Shown here: positions 55,372 to 63,682 of the stretch, in pieces | Numbering within the stretch: the first letter of the stretch is position 1 | Layout of the letters: each line of letters begins with the position of its first letter | Source: Pseudobdellovibrionaceae bacterium | GTDB taxonomy: Bacteria; Bdellovibrionota; Bdellovibrionia; Bdellovibrionales; Bdellovibrionaceae | Reading direction: 5' to 3' | DNA: 64,000 nucleotides | Assembly (NCBI GenBank): GCA_022843825.1 | Contig: JALHMX010000015.1 | Location: 1-64,000 of the forward strand | Position numbers and translations under genes: made by a program | The notes under the pieces: model-generated | Seen by the model: only the letters and a program-made list of their open reading frames with translations | What the model was told of the DNA's origin: nothing | The model's database searches: none

Positions 55372-55797
55372 TTATTGTTTTTCTAAACCAACACAGCGAA
55401 TATTAATTTGTTTGTCTTGATTCCAGAACATGCGTCGAGTTGACCAGTCTAACTCTAGAGCTCCATTTTTACTTGTAGTAATTTTAATTATAGCCTGAAT
55501 ACGTATCCCTGAGCCAATCTCATCGTACTTCATGTTTAAAGTCGCCATATTATTACTATAGATTTCTGAGATTTTACCAGGCGCCGTATTTAAAACATCT
55601 TTCTCAGTTGTATTATTACCTTTATTGGTGATCACTGTAAGGATATTTTTATCATTACTGTATTGGTGCCTTTCAATAATGAGCTGGCAGCTTTCGCCTT
55701 CGGGTGTCGTACCTAGATAAATACCATGGTCTATTTTAGCTAAGGCTAACGTGGATATGAAGTTAATGAGTAAGATTGCAAACATTGTTTTTTTCAT
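55372..55797 (-). CDS. Secreted protein of unknown function
   Basis: Signal peptide MKKTMFAILLINFISTLALAKI, mature part about 120 residues. It reads like a small beta-rich domain (DHGIYLGTTPEGESCQLIIERHQYSN...) with two Cys, one near each end (SCQL, IRCVGLE), probably a disulfide. AGGAAC lies before the ATG. Not recognised. It converges on oxyR through the repeat at 55318. Confidence 0.7.
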   Translation of the reverse strand: MKKTMFAILLINFISTLALAKIDHGIYLGTTPEGESCQLIIERHQYSNDKNILTVITNKGNNTTEKDVLNTAPGKISEIYSNNMATLNMKYDEIGSGIRIQAIIKITTSKNGALELDWSTRRMFWNQDKQINIRCVGLEKQ

Positions 55798-55966
55798 AAA
55801 AGTTCCTATCTGAAGTACTTGTTTATAGATGCTTTATAGCATAAGTATAAATTTTATAGTGAAAATAATAGAATAAGCGGCATTGTCAAATTTTTTGACA
55901 TGTAATAAGGATAGGATACTCATAAAAAAACGGATTTTCTCTGCTAACAGGTGTATAAATGCCACG

Positions 55967-57025
55967 ATGAAATCAGCGAAAAATTCATTACTTATTCTAT
56001 TGTTTTTAAGTGTAACAGCTGGGTGTGCGCGCTCAGCGGAGCAAGATTTAAATCACGCTGTAGAAACACATATTCAGGCGAAGACTTCGGAAGAAGCTGA
56101 TGGAGCTTGTCGCTCTGTATTTGAGGGCGCTAAGAAGCGCGTAAAGGATAATGAGTCTTCTGCGGATCTATGTAATGCGCTTTCGAAAATATCCGATACT
56201 GAGCTTTCTATTTGCGAGGATGAAGTATTAAGTTCTGAGTATTCTAGTGTTATCAAAGAGTGTAAACCTGAGCTTTTGAAACGTATTGGGCAGGTTAAGA
56301 AGGATCGAAATGAAGGAACTTCCACAACCACGACCTTAAATTTTAAAATTCCTTTTGAAGTTCAGTATCGAGATTTAAGCCAGGGCTACACGGCAGTAAC
56401 TGGGGATACTAAAAATAGACAGGTGATTTTAACTTTTGATGATGGACCACATCCGTTGTCAACCAAGGTCAGTCAAATTCTAGAGCGCGTTGGAGTTAAG
56501 GCGCACTTTTTTCAATTAGGAAAACAGGTTAAAATTTATCCGGAAATTACAAAGTATCTAGCGGCACGCGGACATTCCATCGCAAATCATTCGTGGGATC
56601 ATGCTAATTTTGCACAGTTAAGTTTAGAAGAGCAAATTAAACAAGTGTCAGATACACAGAAAATAATAATTGAGACTATTGGTTGGATCGATCCATTTTT
56701 TAGGTATCCGTATGGCTCTAAAACCACCGAGATGAATCAGTTTCTGAAAAGCTATCAAATAGCTAATTTTTTGTGGTCAATTGACTCTAATGACTGGAGA
56801 AAAATTAATGCCGATAAAACCATTAGAACTAATGCCCAAGTTATTAACGAAACTTTAGAACAGTTGGATCGGCGAGGACGGGGACTGGTTTTATTTCATG
56901 ACGTTCATGCAAGGACTGTTGAGTTGTTGCCAGAGTTTTTAGTGCAGTTGAAGAAAAAAGGCTATCAGATTGTGTTACTTCAAGCCTCGAATACAAATTT
57001 AAAAAACGCTCCACTGCTTCCTTAA
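55967..57025 (+). CDS. Lipoprotein polysaccharide deacetylase (NodB domain)
   Basis: The start at 55967 begins a lipoprotein signal, MKSAKNSLLILLFLSVTAGC with the lipobox VTAGC; the frame is open to 55883 but that adds no recognisable sequence. A 110-residue helical N-terminal region with four Cys is followed by a NodB deacetylase domain: LTFDDGPHP (catalytic and metal Asp), HSWDH (metal His pair), FRYPYGS and VLFHDVH. Such enzymes remove acetyl groups from peptidoglycan or chitin-like polymers; Bdellovibrio uses them to mark prey peptidoglycan. A -10-like TATAAA lies 7 nt before the ATG. Confidence 0.87.
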   Translation: MKSAKNSLLILLFLSVTAGCARSAEQDLNHAVETHIQAKTSEEADGACRSVFEGAKKRVKDNESSADLCNALSKISDTELSICEDEVLSSEYSSVIKECKPELLKRIGQVKKDRNEGTSTTTTLNFKIPFEVQYRDLSQGYTAVTGDTKNRQVILTFDDGPHPLSTKVSQILERVGVKAHFFQLGKQVKIYPEITKYLAARGHSIANHSWDHANFAQLSLEEQIKQVSDTQKIIIETIGWIDPFFRYPYGSKTTEMNQFLKSYQIANFLWSIDSNDWRKINADKTIRTNAQVINETLEQLDRRGRGLVLFHDVHARTVELLPEFLVQLKKKGYQIVLLQASNTNLKNAPLLP

Positions 57026-57055
57026 GATTATTGCCGCGCCGTTTACAGTTTGGTT

Positions 57056-57067
57056 GCCTGGCACCTT
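57056..57067. repeat. Half-copy of the REP-like repeat
   Basis: GCCTGGCACCTT is identical to the right-arm end of copy 2 (19379 region) over 12 nt; no left arm is seen. It is directly after the deacetylase gene. Confidence 0.5.
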
Positions 57068-57077
57068 CAGAATTAAA

Positions 57078-57109
57078 GCCAGAGAGTTTCAGTCACGTAA
57101 CTCTCTGGC
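57078..57109. terminator. Bidirectional hairpin terminator
   Basis: GCCAGAGAGTT (57078-57088) and AACTCTCTGGC (57099-57109) form a perfect 11-bp stem with a 10-nt loop, between two convergent genes. T-runs are short. Confidence 0.7.
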
Positions 57110-57122
57110 CTTGTCCGTATTC

Positions 57123-58304
57123 TTACTGAGTTTGGATAATTATTTCATTGCTGATCGTTCGTCCTAAGTCTTCCGAGACACTGATCGCTTGAACTCTATA
57201 TTCAGTATTGGGCTGCAAATTACTTAAAGACACATGATGGTCAGTTCGTAACTGGTTGTCAGACACCGTTGTAGTTACTGCTCCGGTGCTCATGTTGGTT
57301 AATTGTAACTGTGACGTTGCGGGGATGTCTGTCGTCCAGCGGAAGTCAGCTACAGTTTGTCCGATTTCAATTTCACGGAAATCAGTGATAACTGGTGCGG
57401 TTCCCTTTGTACAAGGATTGTAGTCAATTTTAGTTTTGCTGATCATATAATTTTCTGGTTTTAAGACCTTCCAACCGCGAGCTTGTAAGTCTATGAAAGC
57501 TTGTTGGGGTGCAGAATTTTGGTCAGGATTAAAATACATGTGGTTACCGAGTTTACCGCAGCTTGGATCTTCACCGGCAGTGGTTGCCTTTCTCCACATA
57601 AGTACATTCGCTATGTGATATCGTGGTCCTTGATAATATTGGACTTCTACTGCTTGCATGGCGTGTCTGTCCATACGAATCACTCTGTTCGCACATCCCA
57701 TGCGCGTGGGATGGTCACCATCATTATCAATAAGTACTTCATCAGCCCCATCGCCATCGCCTGATTTAAGAATGAGTTTGGATCCATCATCAGCCAAGAA
57801 AGCCAACTCATATAAACCAGGTTCGTCGTCGGCTGCCAATACGATATTGGTTGTCATTTTTAATCCAAAAAACTCAATAAGTTTTTCGCCACTATCTTTT
57901 TTAAGTACCTCTCCACTTGGGGTAGAGAATCCTTCGGTAAACATACGAGTACGCACGTTCATATCTGCAAGGAAAATCGACTTGTCAGATTTGCGACCAA
58001 ACTGAATATAATCTCCGGCTTTGTACATACGAGGCATACCATTATCTAAGTAATGAAGGCTGGCCATAATTCCTTGTTCATAAGTCGTCGTCGTCGTTGT
58101 TTGTGGTGTTTCAAAAGGATCGCAAACTAACTTATTCGATGCATATCTATTTACGTCTACTTTTAGAGTTGCTAATCCAGATGTCATTTGAGTCTGTAAT
58201 ATTCCCTCTGAGTCAGCCTGCTGCAGCTTAACCTCACAAGACATTAACAGAGCGCTCATTAGCCCCAAAGGTAACGCCAGTTTTAATGAGGTGGTCTTTT
58301 TCAT
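57123..58304 (-). CDS. Lipoprotein with PA14-like and fibronectin type III domains
   Basis: Lipobox LLMSC at residues 19-23 (MKKTTSLKLALPLGLMSALLMSC). Residues 70-235 look like a PA14 domain, a carbohydrate-binding beta-barrel (AFLADDGSKLILKSGDGDGADEVLIDNDGDHP ... VEVQYYQGPRYHIANVLMW), with the DDGS and NDGDH Ca/sugar loop. Residues 300-393 form a fibronectin type III domain (FRWTTDIPATSQLQL ... HVSLSNLQPNTEYRVQAISVSEDLGR). A surface sugar-binding or prey-adhesion role is possible. A strong AGAAGGAG is present. It has the third TCTCA-N3-TGAGA promoter, with a long leader. Confidence 0.82.
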   Translation of the reverse strand: MKKTTSLKLALPLGLMSALLMSCEVKLQQADSEGILQTQMTSGLATLKVDVNRYASNKLVCDPFETPQTTTTTTYEQGIMASLHYLDNGMPRMYKAGDYIQFGRKSDKSIFLADMNVRTRMFTEGFSTPSGEVLKKDSGEKLIEFFGLKMTTNIVLAADDEPGLYELAFLADDGSKLILKSGDGDGADEVLIDNDGDHPTRMGCANRVIRMDRHAMQAVEVQYYQGPRYHIANVLMWRKATTAGEDPSCGKLGNHMYFNPDQNSAPQQAFIDLQARGWKVLKPENYMISKTKIDYNPCTKGTAPVITDFREIEIGQTVADFRWTTDIPATSQLQLTNMSTGAVTTTVSDNQLRTDHHVSLSNLQPNTEYRVQAISVSEDLGRTISNEIIIQTQ

Positions 58305-58399
58305 GTAAACTCCTTCTGATAACTAAAACCAGGATAAGGCACGCCAACATAAAATAAAAACTAAATCAGAATGATTTTTTTATCGAAAAAAAGTTATAC

Positions 58400-58431
58400 A
58401 ATATAATTAACTCTGCTGTCTCAAGCTGAGA
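58400..58431 (-). promoter_or_regulatory. Promoter with TCTCA-N3-TGAGA element, site 3
   Basis: On the minus strand TCTCA (58431-58427), GCT, TGAGA (58423-58419), 13 nt, TATATT (58405-58400). The start codon of the lipoprotein is about 96 nt downstream, giving an untranslated leader of around 85 nt. The element lies next to the stop of the upstream gene. Confidence 0.5.
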
Positions 58432-58437
58432 GTTTAG

Positions 58438-59097
58438 TTAGGTAAGTAGCTTTGCAATTTGATCCGACTCTAAAATATTTAGGCCGCGCTCTTGGTTAAA
58501 AGTTCTTAAGACTATGGCCTGAGCTACGTCTTTAGCAGCAATAGGTCGGTATTTTTTTAAGGGCCCAATGAGTAAAAATTTAAAAGCGGGCGCAGTCACT
58601 TTGGCGACAGCTTCACCAAGGCGAAATTCCTTTCGTGATCCCAAAAGTAATGAGGGTCTTAATATATCAATCGACGTTATATTCATTTGGGCCACTGATT
58701 TTTCCATAATACCTTTGACATGATTATAGAAGATGCGGGAATCTGCATCGGCCCCCATAGATGAAACAACAATAAGTTTTTTGGCCCCTACAGTTTCGGC
58801 CAGTTTAGCAAAGTTGACAACATAATCGTAATCTACTTTTCTAAACTCTTCCTTTGATTTAGCTTTTTTAATTGTTGTACCTAGACAGCATATAAAGACA
58901 TCCGCCTTGATCGTATTTCTTAAAAAATTTAAAGTTAGAAAATCAGGATTAAGATTTTCTTCTTTAGTTTTGGGCGCAATCGGATTTCGTGTCAGTGTAA
59001 TAATTTTTTCAATATTACTGTCAGAATTCAGGATCGAAAGGACTTCCTTACCAACTGCTCCTGTAGATCCTGTAAGACATATTGTCAGTTTTTTCAT
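58438..59097 (-). CDS. NAD(P)-binding oxidoreductase, atypical SDR (HTATIP2-like)
   Basis: Rossmann fold with TGSTGAVGKEVL at the N-terminus (G-x2-G-x2-G) and Y-x3-K in YNHVKGIMEKS. VVSSMGADADSRIFY and LRPSLLLGSR are typical of the atypical SDR group that includes Tip30. 219 residues. AAGGA is 6 nt before the ATG. It starts 7 nt after the osmC-like stop, so it is the third gene of the lon operon. Substrate unknown. Confidence 0.82.
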   Translation of the reverse strand: MKKLTICLTGSTGAVGKEVLSILNSDSNIEKIITLTRNPIAPKTKEENLNPDFLTLNFLRNTIKADVFICCLGTTIKKAKSKEEFRKVDYDYVVNFAKLAETVGAKKLIVVSSMGADADSRIFYNHVKGIMEKSVAQMNITSIDILRPSLLLGSRKEFRLGEAVAKVTAPAFKFLLIGPLKKYRPIAAKDVAQAIVLRTFNQERGLNILESDQIAKLLT

Positions 59098-59104
59098 ATC
59101 TTCC

Positions 59105-59512
59105 TTATATGTCGTAAATAATTTCGACGGGAACTTCTATGTCTGCAGACAAAGATTTTTTTACAGGACAAGCATTGGCTACATGTGCGACCTTCCCACG
59201 ATAGTCTTCCGGAATGCTTTTGGGCATGTGGATCGTCGTCTTTAATGACGCAATTTTTCGTGGCTTATCTTTCATGACTTTTTCGACTGTTATGGCTGAA
59301 CCATTAATATCTACGTTATCTCTTTGAGCTACGATGCCGATGGTCGTTAAGATACAAGTCCCCAGGGCGGTAGCCATAAGGTCCGTTGGAGAGAACTTTT
59401 CACCAAGACCTTGATTGTCTTTAGGGGCGTCAGTTTCAAGTTCAGATCTTGAAGGTTCATGTGTGGCTAAGCAGTGAAGTTTTCCTTGATAGACTGCTGT
59501 TATTCTGACCAT
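59105..59512 (-). CDS. OsmC/Ohr-family protein
   Basis: 135 residues, thiol-dependent peroxidase family. The two conserved cysteines are in ALGTCILTTIGIVAQ and HVANACPVKKSL. This is nearer the OsmC-like YhfA subgroup than Ohr. Strong AAGGAG before the start. It begins 11 nt after the lon stop and so is probably co-transcribed with it. A role in organic-peroxide or sulfur stress is inferred from family. Confidence 0.87.
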   Translation of the reverse strand: MVRITAVYQGKLHCLATHEPSRSELETDAPKDNQGLGEKFSPTDLMATALGTCILTTIGIVAQRDNVDINGSAITVEKVMKDKPRKIASLKTTIHMPKSIPEDYRGKVAHVANACPVKKSLSADIEVPVEIIYDI

Positions 59513-59523
59513 GTAATGACTCC

Positions 59524-61926
59524 TTATGAGTTGTCGTTCTGAGAACTTTCACTGTGAGAATAAGGAATTAAATTGTTTTGAGCGTAAAGATTGTCATCTG
59601 TCCAATCAAATAAATTCATACCTAAAGCAATTGATAATACCTCATTTATATTTTCCACAAAGTGAAACTTAATCTGAGACAATACCTCTTGAGGAACTTC
59701 TTTTAAATCTTTTTCGTTCTTTTGACTTAAAATAACTTCAGTTACTCCAGCGCGATGAGCAGCAATGACTTTTTCTTTGACTCCGCCGACAGGCGTTACC
59801 TTGCCGCGCAGAGTGATTTCACCTGTCATCGCCATTTTGGGATTGACGACTCGTCGAGATACTAGTGAAGCCAATGAACTTAGTAAAGCAATGCCTGCAG
59901 AAGGGCCATCTTTTGGCGTGGCTCCGGACGGAACGTGAAGATGAATATCGAATTTAGTAAAATCAAAAGTAGGCGCCAGGATCGCCATGCGTGCTTTAAT
60001 TAAGGACTTAGCAATCTGCGCTGACTCTTTCATAATGTCACCAAGCTGGCCCGTAATAATAAGTTCTCCTTTTCCAGGAACTAAAGCTGTCTCGATAAAC
60101 AGAATATCACCACCGACAGGAGTCCAAGCTAATCCTGTAACGACGCCTGGGGCAGCAACGACGTCAGTGACTTCGTTTTGATAGCGCTCACTTCCCAAAA
60201 TCTCATCCAATGAATCGACACTAATTAACACAGAATTTTCTCCGCGTATAATTTTCTCAGAAGTGAAGCGACAAACCTGCGCCAATTTTCTTTGAAGTTC
60301 GCGCACACCAGCTTCACGCGTGTAGTGAGATATAATTCTTAAAATCACTTCATCATTTATCAGAAGTTGTTCGGGTTTAAGTCCATGTTCGACTATTTGT
60401 TTTGGCAGTAAATGGGTTTTCGCAATATGAAATTTTTCAGATGTTGTGTACCCCGTTAGATCTATGACTTCCATTCGATCAAGCAATGGCAGTGGAATAC
60501 CTTCTAAACTATTAGCAGTAGCAATAAAGAATACTTTTGATAAATCAAATGGAGTGTCTAAGTAATGATCTGCAAATGCGATATTTTGTTCTGGATCTAA
60601 GACCTCAAGCATTGCTGAAGCGGGATCACCAGAATAACCGCGCGACATTTTGTCGATTTCATCCAATACAAAGACGGGATCATTTTCACCAGCTTTTTTT
60701 AAAGCAGCAATAATTCGACCAGGAAGTGCACCAATATAAGTGCGACGGTGGCCACGAATTTCTGATTCATCACGAACTCCTCCTAAACTAACTCTTTGGT
60801 ATTTCTTCCCCAAGGCACGTGCAATACTTTGTCCTAAGGATGTTTTACCTACTCCAGGGGGACCAATAAAAAGTAAAATAGATCCTGTTTTATCTTTTTT
60901 AAGTTTTAAAACGGACAAGTGTTGTAAAATTCTTTTTTTGATTTTAGCTAATCCATAATGATCAGCATCTAATATTTTTTCCGCTTGATTAATGTCAAAA
61001 TCACCTTGCTGTGATGATTTACTCCACGGCAATGAAACCATAAGGTCTAAGTGAGAGCGTAACATCTGGTATTCAGGAGATTGACTACTGGAGTTTTCGA
61101 TTTTTTTGAGCTGTTGCTTAGCTAGTTCCAATGCCTCAGGCGGCAGAAGAAGCTCATCGATTTTCTTTCTGTAATCATCAATAATAGAAGTTTCTTCTTC
61201 TCCATCTCCAAGCTCTTCTTTAATTGTTCGCATTTGCTCGCGTAAAATATGTTCGCGTTGAGTTTGGCCTAATTTGTTGCTCAATTTGTTTCTAATATCA
61301 AGTTGAACTTCTAAACTATCTTTGTATTCTTGAAGGAGATTTAGTAAATACATTACTCGGTCTTTGATATTAACCATTTCTAGAATTTTTTGCTTTTCTG
61401 AAAGGGAAATTTCTGAGTTAGCCGCACTCAAGTGGGATAGTAAGGCCAGGTCTTCCAAACCAGAGACCAATTCTTGAATTTGATCTGTATTTGCAGGAAC
61501 CAGCTTTAGAACAGAGATACAAATTTCACGCAGACTGGTGAGCAGGGCCAGTTGAGTCGATTCATTGATATCAACTGTATCATCCAGCCGCTCAGTGTAA
61601 GCCTCAAAGATTTCGCTTTCAGGCTTGAAAGAAGTAATTTTCATACGATAGTAGCCCCGCACGACTATGAAATAGCCTGAGTCCGAGGTGCCTTTAACCG
61701 ATTCAATTTTGCAAAGCGTTCCTACGTCGTATAAATCTTCAATTTTATCAACGAGTTGCTCAGGATGCTTCTGAGTTACTGTTAGTATCCAATGATTTTT
61801 TAAAATGGCTTGGTCCACCGCTTTAATACTTTTGTCACGCCCAACTCTTAAAGTTTGAGTTACGCCCGGATAAATCACTGTGTTTTTTAAAGGTAGTATA
61901 GGAATTGCTCCTACTGGCATTGACAT
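59524..61926 (-). CDS. lon: ATP-dependent protease Lon
   Basis: 800 residues with all domains: N-terminal substrate-binding domain (1-210), helical region, AAA+ module (GPPGVGKTSLGQSIA Walker A; PVFVLDEIDKMS Walker B) and the protease domain with catalytic Ser in KDGPSAGIALLSSL and Lys in GGVKEKVIAAHRAG. AGGAG precedes the ATG. It heads an operon with the osmC-like and SDR genes. The 156-nt upstream gap has an inverted repeat at 62015. Confidence 0.97.
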   Translation of the reverse strand: MSMPVGAIPILPLKNTVIYPGVTQTLRVGRDKSIKAVDQAILKNHWILTVTQKHPEQLVDKIEDLYDVGTLCKIESVKGTSDSGYFIVVRGYYRMKITSFKPESEIFEAYTERLDDTVDINESTQLALLTSLREICISVLKLVPANTDQIQELVSGLEDLALLSHLSAANSEISLSEKQKILEMVNIKDRVMYLLNLLQEYKDSLEVQLDIRNKLSNKLGQTQREHILREQMRTIKEELGDGEEETSIIDDYRKKIDELLLPPEALELAKQQLKKIENSSSQSPEYQMLRSHLDLMVSLPWSKSSQQGDFDINQAEKILDADHYGLAKIKKRILQHLSVLKLKKDKTGSILLFIGPPGVGKTSLGQSIARALGKKYQRVSLGGVRDESEIRGHRRTYIGALPGRIIAALKKAGENDPVFVLDEIDKMSRGYSGDPASAMLEVLDPEQNIAFADHYLDTPFDLSKVFFIATANSLEGIPLPLLDRMEVIDLTGYTTSEKFHIAKTHLLPKQIVEHGLKPEQLLINDEVILRIISHYTREAGVRELQRKLAQVCRFTSEKIIRGENSVLISVDSLDEILGSERYQNEVTDVVAAPGVVTGLAWTPVGGDILFIETALVPGKGELIITGQLGDIMKESAQIAKSLIKARMAILAPTFDFTKFDIHLHVPSGATPKDGPSAGIALLSSLASLVSRRVVNPKMAMTGEITLRGKVTPVGGVKEKVIAAHRAGVTEVILSQKNEKDLKEVPQEVLSQIKFHFVENINEVLSIALGMNLFDWTDDNLYAQNNLIPYSHSESSQNDNS

Positions 61927-62014
61927 GGCGTCTCCTATTCTTGAAAAATTGGCCTGAACAATTCAGACGCAACTGCTTCAGCACTAATGTGAGGTCTAAA
62001 TTAACGGCGTCAAG

Positions 62015-62031
62015 GTAACTATATTAGTTAC
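62015..62031. promoter_or_regulatory. Inverted repeat between lon and the PhnD-like gene
   Basis: GTAACTA (62015-62021), TAT, TAGTTAC (62025-62031), a perfect 7-bp repeat in the divergent intergenic region. It lies 17 nt upstream of the -35 of the PhnD-like gene and about 90 nt before lon, a place where a regulator could affect either gene. Confidence 0.4.
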
Positions 62032-62047
62032 AATAAAATAGTTTTAA

Positions 62048-62076
62048 TTGATCATTGGCGCCGCATTAAGTAAGTT
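62048..62076 (+). promoter_or_regulatory. Promoter of the PhnD-like gene, probably leaderless
   Basis: TTGATC (62048-62053), 17 nt, TAAGTT (62071-62076), 6 nt, ATG at 62083. No Shine-Dalgarno site. Confidence 0.5.
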
Positions 62077-62082
62077 GCGCCT

Positions 62083-62991
62083 ATGAAAATTCTTAATTAT
62101 GGATCAGTTTTATTTCTAGTCATTTTATTCGCAGCTTGTACAAAATCTAAAGAGATTGGTAGCAAAGAAAATCCAGTAAAATTTTATTTAATTCCTGCGC
62201 AGGATTTATTAGCGCTGGATGCTACAGGAAAAGCACTTCAGAAGTACCTTGAAGCAGAGATGAAAATGTCGGTAGTGGTCGAGCGTCCGCAAAATTATAT
62301 TGCTGTAGTTGAAGCCTTTGGCTCACGTCGTGCTGATGCGGCAATACTTAATACTTTTGGCTATCTTATTGCCAAGCAAAAGTATGACGTGGAGCCGCGG
62401 CTTAAACTTGTTAACCGCGGCCGTGAACATTACTTTGGGCAAATTATCGCGCATAAAGATGGGCCTAAAACGATCAAAGAAATTAACGGAAAAAGCTTTG
62501 CATTTGTAGATCCAGTTTCTACGTCAGGGTATTTATTCCCCATGCGAATTTTAAGTAAGAATAATGTAAAAGTAAAAGAGAAGATATTTGCTGGTAGTCA
62601 TGATGCAGTTGTAACAGCAGTCTATCAGAAAAAAGTCGCTGCTGGGGCCACTTTTTACACGCCAGCGGATCTAGATGGAACTCCTAAGGATGCTCGCTGG
62701 GTTGTTCGGAAGCAGTTCCCTGATATTTATGAAAAAGTTAAAATTTTGGAACTCACAGAGCCTATTCCCAACGATCCTCTCGTTTTTAGAAAAGATTTGC
62801 CTGAAGAAATCAAAAAAAAGCTAGCAGACGCCATGGTTAAATATTTGAAAACTCCTGAAGGTAAGCAAGTCATGTTCGATATGTATCACATCACGGACTT
62901 CACCGTAGCTAATGATAAGGACTATGATATTGTTCGAGGATATCTTAAAGATCTCGGTCAGCAGGCTGAAGATTTTATTAAAAAGAAGTAG
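62083..62991 (+). CDS. Lipoprotein solute-binding protein, PhnD-like
   Basis: Signal and lipobox LFAAC (MKILNYGSVLFLVILFAAC), then a phosphate/phosphonate-binding fold: FYLIPAQDLLALDATGKALQKYLEAEMKMSVVVERPQNYIAVVEAFGSRRADAAILNTFGYLIAK and GKSFAFVDPVSTSGYLFPMRIL (typical SxSGYxxP phosphate-binding loop). 302 residues. No PhnC ATPase or PhnE permease is adjacent, so it is an orphan receptor or sensor. Its 3' end lies 1 nt from the lexA stop, tail to tail. Confidence 0.87.
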   Translation: MKILNYGSVLFLVILFAACTKSKEIGSKENPVKFYLIPAQDLLALDATGKALQKYLEAEMKMSVVVERPQNYIAVVEAFGSRRADAAILNTFGYLIAKQKYDVEPRLKLVNRGREHYFGQIIAHKDGPKTIKEINGKSFAFVDPVSTSGYLFPMRILSKNNVKVKEKIFAGSHDAVVTAVYQKKVAAGATFYTPADLDGTPKDARWVVRKQFPDIYEKVKILELTEPIPNDPLVFRKDLPEEIKKKLADAMVKYLKTPEGKQVMFDMYHITDFTVANDKDYDIVRGYLKDLGQQAEDFIKKK

Positions 62992-62992
62992 A

Positions 62993-63682
62993 TCAGTATT
63001 TTCGGAACAAGGCTTTAACTAATCCCTTAATTTCTACGGCACTTGGTGAATACCACATTGATTTCAGTTTGGTGTTGGCTGGGCGAAGTTCGATTTGTTT
63101 TTCTCCAGACCCAGCTGAGGCTTTTTTATGAAAGAATCTTTTTACGGTAGAATCTTGATCAATGCTGGCCACGACCAGATCACCATCGCGAGCTGCTTTT
63201 TGAGAAAGCACAACTAGAAAATCACCGTCTAAAATACCTTCATCAATCATAGAATCACCTTCCACTTTTAAAGCGAAATACTGACCCGGTGATTTGATAT
63301 ACTCTGAAGGCACTTGGATAAATTCATTATCGGTTACGCGCTCAATCGGTGACCCAGCGGCGACTCGGCCCAGAAAAGGAATGGATGTGGTGGCTGAATC
63401 GTTTCTATCGGTTTCTGCATTAAGGCGCTCTTCCAGGTTTTTATGAAAGTCTTTAGCCGAATGAAGAATGTGAATCGCGCGTTTTTGATTTTGTGGAAAT
63501 TCCACATAGCCTTTGGCTGACAACTGCTTAAGATAATTCTGAACCGAATTAAAAGAAGCGAAGCCAAAATGATCGCATATTTCCTGATAGGAAGGTGAAA
63601 TACCTTTTTCCGTAAGTTCACTTTCGATGAAATCAAGGACTGATCTTTCTTTAGCTGTAAGTGGAGGGAGGAGCTTTTTCAT
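62993..63682 (-). CDS. lexA: LexA repressor
   Basis: SOS repressor. A winged-helix N-terminal domain (TAKERSVLDFIESELTEKGISPSYQEICDHFGFASFNSVQNYLKQL) is followed by the self-cleavage site AAG in GRVAAGSPIE, catalytic Ser in VEGDSMIDEGI and catalytic Lys in STVKRFF. The start at 63682 (MKKLLPPL) is chosen over 63688, which lies inside the operator and touches the -10. The C-terminus is complete at 229 residues; LexA of E. coli has 202. It is self-regulated through the palindrome upstream. Confidence 0.95.
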   Translation of the reverse strand: MKKLLPPLTAKERSVLDFIESELTEKGISPSYQEICDHFGFASFNSVQNYLKQLSAKGYVEFPQNQKRAIHILHSAKDFHKNLEERLNAETDRNDSATTSIPFLGRVAAGSPIERVTDNEFIQVPSEYIKSPGQYFALKVEGDSMIDEGILDGDFLVVLSQKAARDGDLVVASIDQDSTVKRFFHKKASAGSGEKQIELRPANTKLKSMWYSPSAVEIKGLVKALFRKY

